Below are positions 57,382 through 64,000 of a DNA stretch of 64,000 nt, piece after piece. The notes beneath the pieces were generated by a model. It ran no database searches and had not been told where the DNA came from. It was given only the letters and a program-made list of their open reading frames with translations. This DNA is from an uncultured Ruminococcus sp. (lineage in GTDB: Bacteria > Bacillota > Clostridia > Oscillospirales > Ruminococcaceae), in NCBI GenBank assembly GCA_934435205.1, contig CAKSAK010000002.1, positions 310,001 to 374,000 on the forward strand. The letters run 5' to 3'. Position 1 is the stretch's first letter; each line of letters starts with the position of its first letter. Position numbers and translations under genes: made by a program.

Positions 57382-59421
57382 ATGAAGAAGAAAATCCTGA
57401 GAACAGCCAGCATCGCTCTTGCGACTGCTCTTAGTCTGAGCGTTTGCGCAAGCGCATTTGTTTCAGACGGAACAAACAACAACGTAACAACATCAGTCCT
57501 CCCTGACAGTGCGGATAAAGCAGTGCTTAACTGGGCGACTAAGGTAGGAAAAAGCTGGAATGACGGTCCATCGCCTGTTGCTATCGTTGGAGATGATATC
57601 GTTTATACATCCGGCGACAAGCTCATGAGAATGAACAAGGAAACGGGCGTTGTGGATTCAGTTGTTGGACAGCGAGCAGGCACGAACAGCTACGCTATCC
57701 AGCCTGTTACTTATGCAAACGGCATGATATTCTCAGCCTTTAACGGCGGTATTCAGGCATTTGACGCTGATACTCTGGAGTCGCTGTGGGTATACAAGGA
57801 CAGCGTTGGCGGACAGTCTGTAAGCCCTATCTACTATAATGACGGCTGTATCTACACAGGCTTCTGCAATTACGGCTCAGGAAAAGACGATCACTATGTT
57901 TGCATAGACGTTAAGGACGAAGATCCTGACACAACAGATGAAGAGAAGTCAGCAAAGTGGATATTCACAAACAAAAGCGGCTTCTATTGGGCTGGCGCAT
58001 ATGCCGCTGACGATTATATCGTTCTCGGCATGGAAAATGCAAAGGCAAACACTACCGACCCTGCAAGAGTAGTTACCCTTGACAAGGACTCAGGAAGCGT
58101 TATAGATACTGAGTATACAGTAGGCGGCGGAGTAAGAAGCACTATTTCTTACGATAAGGATACAGACGCTTATTATTTCACTTCTAACGGTGGCTATTTC
58201 TATAAGGCAACAATAGACGATGAGGGCAATTTCACAAAGCTTGACAGCATTGCACTTGGCGGCGCAAGCACATCAACTCCTACAGTTCTTAACGGAAGAG
58301 CTTATGTTGGCGTAAACGGCTCAGGCTGGGGCGACTATAAGGGCAGTGCTATCGCAGTTATCGACCTTGACAGCTTTGAGATAGCATACAAGGCAGAAAC
58401 AAAGGGCTATCCACAGACCTCAGGTCTTGGCGTTGTGAATGAGAACGGCTATAACTATGTTTACTTCACAGAGAACGCATCATCAGGCGCTATCCGCTAT
58501 GTAAAGGATAAAAAGGGCGTAACAGAAGTTCTTGACCCTCAGATAGTAAACGGAAAGAAAACAGCACCGTCACTTTTCACTCCGTCAGGCGCTCAGGCAC
58601 AGTATGCTATAGCTGACCTTGTTGCAGACGAAAACGGCACTATTTACTTCAAGAACGATTCAGGCTACATAATGGCTGTCGGCTCAGAGGTGGAAAAGCT
58701 TGTGACCGAGAATGCTAAGACAGTATGCAAAGAGGGCGAAGCTTATGACGCTTCCGACTTGAAGGTTTACGCAGTTCTCAAAAACGGCGTGAAGAAAGAC
58801 GTTACAGATTATGTGACTATGGACGATACAGCTCTTACAGCAGACGATGATTTCGTTACTGTTACATACAAGTATGGTATGTACAGAGATAAGACAAACG
58901 ATGGCGCTGCAAACACAACAGGCGTTGCCGTTTCACCTGTTGAAACAACTATCGACGTAACAGTTCTTGCAGCAGAGGATTATGACAGCGTAAAGGCAGT
59001 TGAGAAGCTTATCAGTGACCTTGGCGAGATAACACTTGACAGTGAGAATGACATCAAGGCAGCAAGAGCCGCTTATGACGCTCTTGGCGACCTTAAGGAA
59101 TATGTAGGCAATGTTGACGCTCTTACGGCCGCAGAGGAAAAGCTTGAAGAACTCAAGACACCAAGCTCTTCATCAGAAGCAGAAAGCTTTGTAAGCTCAT
59201 CTGACGTATCTTCTGAAAGCACAGTATCTTCTGCAAACTCTGAGGATACATCTTCAGCCACATCATCAGCCGCAGAGTCAGTAAGCAGTGCTGACTCATC
59301 AAAGACAGCAAATAACGCAGGTGCGGCTAACCCTAACACAGGTGCGACAGCAGGCGTTTGCGTAGCAGGTCTTGCACTTCTTATCAGCGGAGCGCTTACA
59401 GCTTCAAGAAAGAGAAAGTAA
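57382..59421 (+). CDS. Sortase-anchored PQQ-like beta-propeller surface protein
   Basis: 679 residues from MKKKILRTASIALATALSLS; GAAAGGAC favours this ATG. Signal peptide 1-26; beta-propeller repeats of the PQQ/YncE type about 40-410 (SPVAIVGDDIVYTSGDKLMRMNKETG, SPIYYNDGCIYTGF, STPTVLNGRAYVGVNG). An Ig-like domain follows near 415-520, then a helical FIVAR-like stretch and a Ser-rich spacer. NPNTG at 650-654 with a hydrophobic tail and RKRK is a sortase signal. It is the first gene after a B12 riboswitch, so a cobalamin-capture role analogous to the Bacteroides BtuG propeller is proposed. Confidence 0.85.
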   Translation: MKKKILRTASIALATALSLSVCASAFVSDGTNNNVTTSVLPDSADKAVLNWATKVGKSWNDGPSPVAIVGDDIVYTSGDKLMRMNKETGVVDSVVGQRAGTNSYAIQPVTYANGMIFSAFNGGIQAFDADTLESLWVYKDSVGGQSVSPIYYNDGCIYTGFCNYGSGKDDHYVCIDVKDEDPDTTDEEKSAKWIFTNKSGFYWAGAYAADDYIVLGMENAKANTTDPARVVTLDKDSGSVIDTEYTVGGGVRSTISYDKDTDAYYFTSNGGYFYKATIDDEGNFTKLDSIALGGASTSTPTVLNGRAYVGVNGSGWGDYKGSAIAVIDLDSFEIAYKAETKGYPQTSGLGVVNENGYNYVYFTENASSGAIRYVKDKKGVTEVLDPQIVNGKKTAPSLFTPSGAQAQYAIADLVADENGTIYFKNDSGYIMAVGSEVEKLVTENAKTVCKEGEAYDASDLKVYAVLKNGVKKDVTDYVTMDDTALTADDDFVTVTYKYGMYRDKTNDGAANTTGVAVSPVETTIDVTVLAAEDYDSVKAVEKLISDLGEITLDSENDIKAARAAYDALGDLKEYVGNVDALTAAEEKLEELKTPSSSSEAESFVSSSDVSSESTVSSANSEDTSSATSSAAESVSSADSSKTANNAGAANPNTGATAGVCVAGLALLISGALTASRKRK

Positions 59422-59462
59422 AAAATAAGACAATTAAGATATAAGTGATTTTGCAGGATACT

Positions 59463-59490
59463 CGCCCTCTATTTTCAGGGGGCGGGCATT
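59463..59490 (+). terminator. Weak intercistronic hairpin
   Basis: CGCCCTC / GGGGGCG stem with an 8-base loop and a short U-rich tail (GGCATTTTCT). It could lower expression of the two downstream genes relative to the propeller. Confidence 0.5.
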
Positions 59491-59517
59491 TTCTGTGATA
59501 TGAAAAGTGAGAATATT

Positions 59518-61479
59518 ATGAAAAAGCATACGCAAAAAAACAGGCAAATAATAATGCTGTCAGCAGCGGCGTTTTTTATCGCAGCGGCTTTTTTGTGTAT
59601 GCGTTTTTATAATATGAGCAGCTATAAGACACCTGAAAATCCGTTTTCAGCACTGTCTGAAAGCCTTGCGGAGGAGGACGGACAGGGCGGCGAGGGCTAT
59701 GAAACAAGCTCTCAGCCAAAGGACGAAAGCTCTGATATGGACAGCTCACAGGCAGATGACAGTGATAACACTGATAGTAGCGACAGCAATACAGATACAA
59801 CAGAAAGCTCTCCGCAGGCTGACAAAAGCGACGGAAATTCCCCCACAGTAAATGGCGGAAACACGAATGTTACCATAAATGTCCAAGGTGAAAATAAGTC
59901 TGACGAGGTAAAGAAAAAGCCTGACAGCAAGACCGAAACTGTCACAAAGAACACCGATACAGAATATTTCACCACCTCTATAAAAGAGGGCGAGCGTGTA
60001 AAAAAAGCCCTTTATGAGTTCACAATAACACATAAAAACAAGGCTCTCACAGTGCAGAAAGTTCAGGTCACTGTGAACGACAGCGTTGTAAATCAGTTTT
60101 CGGGCAGCGTTTCCCTTCACGCAGGAAAAAACACTATCCGTGTCGCCTGCACTTATACCGACAAAAGCGGTCAGGTGAAAAGGGCTTATAAGGACTATAC
60201 AGTTTATTTTGACAAAAAGGAGATAACCTTTGACACCGACCTTGCGGATAAGGACACTGACTCAGACAGCATAACATTTTCAGCCGTAGCTTTTTACGGC
60301 AGTGATAAAATACCTTTGACAGTTAAAGTCAATGGTGAAAAGCTTTCTGGCGGTGAAGCTTATACCGCACAGCTTTCAGAGGGCGAGAATACTATAACTC
60401 TCTCTGCGGAAAAGGACGGCTCAAAGGCTGAAAAAAGCTTCAAGATAAAATACACCCCTGCGGAGTTTTCCATTGATACCGACCTTTATGACCGCACTGT
60501 AAATGACGCTGATTTCAGCTTCTATGCGAGAATGAAAGGTCAGAGCGGCAGTGCAAAGCTAAGCGTTATTCTAAACGGCAAAAAGCTTTCGGGCAGTGAT
60601 AATTATACCTGCACCCTCCAAAGCGGCGACAACCGCATAAGGCTCTATGCAAAAGACGGTGACAAAAAGATAGACAGATATTTCACTGTCACCTATGTGC
60701 CAATTGCGGACGATACCACAAGACCTGAGATAACATATATAAACGTCACCGACGGACAGACAGTGAAAGGCTCGGGCTTCACCCTCAGATTTAACGCACA
60801 GGACTATCAGGGGGGCAGGATATATGCCGACAAGACCGAGGTGTGGCTCAATGGGCTTTCTGTTGAGTGTATCGCACAGGACAGGAACTCTGCTTATTAT
60901 CTTGAGTTATCAGGTGGCGCAAATCTTCTTGAAATAAGGGTATATGACCCCGAGGGCAGATATGCCGATCATGCCTATACCATAAATTCTGTGAGCGCAC
61001 AAAAGGGCGAGCAGACAGGAGTTATAACAATGAGCCTTGACGCTGATACCATAGGGCTTGGACAGCTTGCCGCAGGCTCAGAGGTGGCAATATACGAGGG
61101 AGACACAGGCGTTGACGTTATAGAGCGTTTTCTCCAGCAAAACGGCTTCACTGGCGACTTTACAGGCAAGGGCGATCAGAGATATCTAAGACGAATACAC
61201 AAAAGCGGTGCGTTTGCAGGGGGAGCAGTAAACAGCGAGCTTGCGGAGCTTGTGAAGCAAGACGGCATTGCAGACAGCAACACACAGTATGCCGACAGCC
61301 TCGGTGAGTTCGACTACACCTACGGCTCAGGCTGGGTGTATACTGTAAACGGCAATATGCCTGCATACGGCATGGGCAAGGTGAATTTCACCGACGGCGA
61401 CACTGTCAGGCTTGCGTTCACAGTTGCCTATGGCAGAGATATAACAGGTTCACAGGATAGCTATGACAAAACATGGTAG
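59518..61479 (+). CDS. Membrane-anchored Ig-repeat protein with DUF4430 domain
   Basis: 653 residues. N-terminal signal anchor (MKKHTQKNRQIIMLSAAAFF), a Ser/Asp-rich linker about 35-120, and three or four repeated beta-sandwich domains (the phrase VNGEKLSGGEAYTAQLSEGENTI recurs in variants such as LNGKKLSGSDNYTCTLQSG). It ends in a DUF4430 domain from about 510 (SGWVYTVNGNMPAYGMGKVNF, DGDTVRLAFTVAYGRDI). DUF4430 is related to the C-terminal beta domain of transcobalamin and intrinsic factor. An ATG six codons earlier is possible. It likely presents a cobalamin-binding half on the cell surface. Confidence 0.85.
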   Translation: MKKHTQKNRQIIMLSAAAFFIAAAFLCMRFYNMSSYKTPENPFSALSESLAEEDGQGGEGYETSSQPKDESSDMDSSQADDSDNTDSSDSNTDTTESSPQADKSDGNSPTVNGGNTNVTINVQGENKSDEVKKKPDSKTETVTKNTDTEYFTTSIKEGERVKKALYEFTITHKNKALTVQKVQVTVNDSVVNQFSGSVSLHAGKNTIRVACTYTDKSGQVKRAYKDYTVYFDKKEITFDTDLADKDTDSDSITFSAVAFYGSDKIPLTVKVNGEKLSGGEAYTAQLSEGENTITLSAEKDGSKAEKSFKIKYTPAEFSIDTDLYDRTVNDADFSFYARMKGQSGSAKLSVILNGKKLSGSDNYTCTLQSGDNRIRLYAKDGDKKIDRYFTVTYVPIADDTTRPEITYINVTDGQTVKGSGFTLRFNAQDYQGGRIYADKTEVWLNGLSVECIAQDRNSAYYLELSGGANLLEIRVYDPEGRYADHAYTINSVSAQKGEQTGVITMSLDADTIGLGQLAAGSEVAIYEGDTGVDVIERFLQQNGFTGDFTGKGDQRYLRRIHKSGAFAGGAVNSELAELVKQDGIADSNTQYADSLGEFDYTYGSGWVYTVNGNMPAYGMGKVNFTDGDTVRLAFTVAYGRDITGSQDSYDKTW

Positions 61480-61489
61480 GAGGATATCA

Positions 61490-63220
61490 TTGAAAACAAG
61501 AGGCTTTCTTGGCAGATTAGTGGTGGTGTTTGCAGGGGCGGTAATGCTTCTGACAAATGTTCCTGCGGTGAGTGCAGACAACGCAGATAAAAGGGACAGG
61601 ATAACTGAAAGCGCAGAAAAGGTCTGTCAGTGGCAGCGTGACAAAATGGGCATTACTCAGGACGAGAGCATTTTTTCAGGGGACTTTCTGCAAAGCGCAG
61701 GCATAGGAAGCTCCGATTGGCTTGCCATAGGCATTTCACGCTTTGGCTTTGAGGAGGATTATGAAGCCTATCTCACAGCACTTTCTCAGCGTGCAAAGGA
61801 TCTTTCTGACACCGACACCGCTACCGAATGGCAGAGGTGCGCCATAACAGCCGCCGCAATGGGGGGCGACCCTGCCGACCTTGAGGGCATAGACCTTGTA
61901 AGAGGTGGTGTTTACGGCAGAAATGAGGATAATTCCGTAGGCAAGCAGGGTCTTAACGGCTGGATATTTGCACTTTTGACCCTTGATACAATGGGCTACA
62001 AGACCCCAGAGGGTGCAGAGTTTGACAGAGAGCGTATACTTGACGAGATAGTTTCATCGCAGAATACCGATGGTGGCTTTTCGCTGTCAAAAGGTGAAAG
62101 CGATATAGATATCACCGCAATGGCTTTGCAGGCGATAGCCCCATATTACAACGATTTTTCCCGTGACGATGTTAGAAAAAGCGCTGACAAAGCGGTGGAG
62201 TATCTAAGTGGCAAGCAGGACAGCTCAGGTACGTTCGGGAGCGCAGAAGCTGATTCGCAGGTGACCATTGCGCTTTGCTCACTTGGTATCGACCCCGAAG
62301 CTGACAGCCGTTTTGTGAAAAATTCCGACCTTTTGACTTCTCTGCTTTCCTATCAGAACAGCGACGGTGGATTTTCACATGAAAAGGGCGGCGATTCTGA
62401 CGAGCTTGCCACAGGGCAGGCGATTTGCGCACTTGCGGCACAAAAGCGTTCCCGGCTTACGATGCGACGTATTTACGATATGAGAGAGGAGCTTTCCGTT
62501 CTTCAGCGTGAAAAGCTTGACGGCATAAACGGCAGGCTTTCGGATATCGCAGACGAGGAGAGCGCAGAAAAAGCCTTGAAGCTTTTTAATGACCTTGATT
62601 GTGACGAGCGCACATATGTGAGATACGGTGCAGAGCTAGAAAATGCGGCAGAAAAATATGGTCTGACACTGAGCGACAGGTCTTTCACAGTGGAGCTTGC
62701 ACAGACAGACCATGGAAACGGCTGTGTATACAGTATCGAGAAAACGGAAATATATACGGGCAAGAAAGGCTTTACAAAAAGCGATACTAACAAGCTTGAA
62801 GCCCTGAGAAAAAACGGTGTTACTTCGGGAGACTGCACTGCTACAGCTGTGCTTTTAGCCCATGCAAAGGCTGACGAGAGCCTTTCCGACAGGGATAAAA
62901 TAATCTCAGAGCTTGAAGAAATGAACGCCAAGGCGAACGAGCTTTACAGCGAGATATCGGACCTTAACGGCATCATAAGCCGTGAGCTTTATCCTGTTGA
63001 CAGCGTTGGAAAAGACAAAAAGGAGCTTTTGGAAAAGACCGCAGAGCGCATAAAAAAGCTTCCTGAAAGCGAGCGGAAAAAGGTCACTTCTGCTGACGAG
63101 ATAATAAAAGCGGCGGAGGATAAGGGCGTGACAGTGTATGTGATATCTGCGGCAGCGGTGCTGTGCGCAGTGGGAGTTTTCACAGTGGTAAGAAAGAAGG
63201 GTAAAAAATGCGTGAGATAA
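61490..63220 (+). CDS. Membrane-anchored alpha/alpha-barrel protein, prenyltransferase-repeat type
   Basis: About 576 residues from the TTG at 61490 (GGAGG six bases upstream; an in-frame ATG at 61463 lacks a site and spoils the signal peptide). Signal peptide 1-33, then terpenoid-cyclase/prenyltransferase-type repeats about 40-330 (SSQNTDGGFSLSKGESD, GKQDSSGTFGSAEADSQ, SYQNSDGGFSHEKGGDSD). A helical region follows, then one C-terminal span (VYVISAAAVLCAVGVFTVV) and a basic tail. The alpha domain of intrinsic factor and transcobalamin has this barrel fold. With the DUF4430 protein it could form a two-chain B12-binding unit. A true cyclase is unlikely for an exported protein lacking the DxDD motif. 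Confidence 0.83.
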   Translation: MKTRGFLGRLVVVFAGAVMLLTNVPAVSADNADKRDRITESAEKVCQWQRDKMGITQDESIFSGDFLQSAGIGSSDWLAIGISRFGFEEDYEAYLTALSQRAKDLSDTDTATEWQRCAITAAAMGGDPADLEGIDLVRGGVYGRNEDNSVGKQGLNGWIFALLTLDTMGYKTPEGAEFDRERILDEIVSSQNTDGGFSLSKGESDIDITAMALQAIAPYYNDFSRDDVRKSADKAVEYLSGKQDSSGTFGSAEADSQVTIALCSLGIDPEADSRFVKNSDLLTSLLSYQNSDGGFSHEKGGDSDELATGQAICALAAQKRSRLTMRRIYDMREELSVLQREKLDGINGRLSDIADEESAEKALKLFNDLDCDERTYVRYGAELENAAEKYGLTLSDRSFTVELAQTDHGNGCVYSIEKTEIYTGKKGFTKSDTNKLEALRKNGVTSGDCTATAVLLAHAKADESLSDRDKIISELEEMNAKANELYSEISDLNGIISRELYPVDSVGKDKKELLEKTAERIKKLPESERKKVTSADEIIKAAEDKGVTVYVISAAAVLCAVGVFTVVRKKGKKCVR

Positions 63221-64000
63221 CAGATGAAGTGAAAAAGGTCATAATAGGCAAGGACGAAGTGGTGGATATGGTGTTCGCCGCAATTTTGGCGCAGGGTCAT
63301 GTGCTTATGGAGGACGTTCCGGGCGTGGGAAAAACTACTCTTGCGGTGGCGTTTTCAAAGGCTTTGGGGCTTGAAACAAAGAGGATACAGTTCACCCCTG
63401 ACACAGTGGCTTCCGACATCACAGGATATACGGCTTTTGACAGACAGGCACAGGGCTTTACTTTTCACAGCGGTGCGGCAATGACGAATATACTTCTTGC
63501 AGACGAAATAAACAGAACCTCAGGCAAGACACAATCTGCCCTTTTGGAGGTCATGGAGGAGCGTGCCTGCACAGTTGACGGCAGAACTTATCCTCTGCCT
63601 GAGCCTTTTGCAGTTATAGCAACACAAAACCCTACAGGCACAGTTGGCACAGCGGCATTGCCAGTTTCTCAGCTTGACAGATTTATGATAAAGCTTTCAA
63701 TGGGATATCCTGATAAGGCGGCAATGCGAAGCATAATGTCAGACCGAAGCAGTTCAGACCCGCTGGCAGATGTGAAAGCCGTCTGCACCGCTGAAAAGCT
63801 TATAGAAATGCAGAAAAAGGCAAAGGCTGTTTTTGTTGACGACAGCGTTTACGACTACATCTCAGACCTTTGCGACGCCACAAGGCATAACGAGAACATC
63901 TCTCTGGGAGTATCCCCAAGAGGAGCTTTGGCACTTTGCAGGATAGCAAAATCGTGGGCGTGCTATAAGGGCAGAGAATATGCCGTTCCCCAGGACGTGA
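63208..64000 (+). CDS. MoxR-family AAA+ ATPase, cut by window edge
   Basis: At least 264 residues. MREITDEVKKVIIGKDEVVD start, Walker A EDVPGVGKTT near 38-46, Walker B ILLADEINRTSGKTQSALLEVMEE near 97-120, sensor 1 VIATQNPTGTVGTAALPVSQLDRFMIKL near 136-163, and GVSPRGALALCRIAK near 232. MoxR proteins are chaperone-like ATPases, often with DUF58 and von Willebrand proteins that may lie to the right. The ATG lies 13 bases inside the preceding gene, so it is co-translated with the B12-regulated surface genes, perhaps for their assembly. Confidence 0.93.
   Translation, partial: MREITDEVKKVIIGKDEVVDMVFAAILAQGHVLMEDVPGVGKTTLAVAFSKALGLETKRIQFTPDTVASDITGYTAFDRQAQGFTFHSGAAMTNILLADEINRTSGKTQSALLEVMEERACTVDGRTYPLPEPFAVIATQNPTGTVGTAALPVSQLDRFMIKLSMGYPDKAAMRSIMSDRSSSDPLADVKAVCTAEKLIEMQKKAKAVFVDDSVYDYISDLCDATRHNENISLGVSPRGALALCRIAKSWACYKGREYAVPQDV

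Noticed and set aside
61490..63220. Squalene-hopene or other terpene cyclase
   Set aside because: It has a signal peptide and C-terminal anchor, I see no DxDD catalytic motif, and it lies in a B12-regulated surface operon.
1..64000. CRISPR array or prophage
   Set aside because: No regularly spaced direct repeats and no phage structural or lysis genes were seen; the repeats present are isolated hairpins.

Overview
The window looks like chromosome from a Gram-positive, anaerobic, fibre-degrading gut or rumen Firmicute, most like a Ruminococcus-type member of the Oscillospiraceae. This is inferred from the sigma-A promoters (TTGACA-17-TATAAT), strong AGGAGG ribosome sites with some TTG/GTG starts, lipoproteins and a sortase-type NPNTG tail, a surface GH5 glucanase, RqcH and TrmK. 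No rRNA is present to settle the genus.

Region 1 (1-22.3 kb) is a nitrogen-scavenging block. A urease operon (ureC cut by the left edge, a fused ureAB, two small membrane proteins) runs leftward. It diverges from an operon holding an agmatinase-family ureohydrolase, a polar amino-acid ABC transporter, a PAS/AAA-like regulator, a UPF0126 membrane protein and a kinase-like protein. The shared intergenic region carries three matching palindromes and two good promoters, and the urease leader holds a terminator hairpin. A second rightward operon encodes an Opp/Dpp-type ABC transporter, an ammonium channel fused to a P-II domain, a MerR regulator, a guanidine-hydrolase-like ureohydrolase, a divergent adenine-deaminase-like amidohydrolase and a MATE exporter. 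Together these could turn guanidino compounds into urea and then ammonia.

Region 2 (22.3-33 kb) is a tRNA-Leu island. A 17-bp copy of the tRNA 3' end (23682) and the intact tRNA-Leu(GAG) (32888) bracket an A+T-richer segment. It holds a complete Wadjet defence operon (jetABCD), a gene joining an AP2/integrase-arm-like domain to an Mrr-type nuclease, and a decayed tyrosine integrase.

Region 3 (33-45.4 kb) is housekeeping on the minus strand: rplJ-rplL with an L10 leader, an ECF sigma/anti-sigma pair, and the full F0F1 ATP synthase operon with two copies of atpE encoding identical proteins. A LysR gene, thioredoxin reductase and clusters of small palindromic repeats follow.

Region 4 (45.3-49.7 kb) is a sulfur-assimilation operon: MetY, a small siroheme sulfite reductase, TusA-like and thioredoxin-like proteins, and a ThiS-like carrier with its E1-like activator and JAMM protease. 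This matches the protein-thiocarboxylate route to homocysteine. A divergent Rrf2/CymR-like gene and a repeated 13-bp box at both promoters suggest the control circuit.

Region 5 (49.9-57 kb) holds a GH5 lipoprotein, a Mn-type CDF transporter, a 178-bp MITE-like element, and DUF1858, TrmK, Nif3 and RqcH genes.

Region 6 (57-64 kb) is the most interesting part. A cobalamin riboswitch with its own terminator precedes three exported proteins: a sortase-anchored beta-propeller, an Ig-repeat protein ending in a DUF4430 (transcobalamin beta-like) domain, and a membrane-anchored alpha/alpha-barrel protein of the terpenoid-cyclase fold (transcobalamin/intrinsic-factor alpha-like). A MoxR ATPase runs off the right edge. 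I read this as a candidate Gram-positive surface system for capturing B12.
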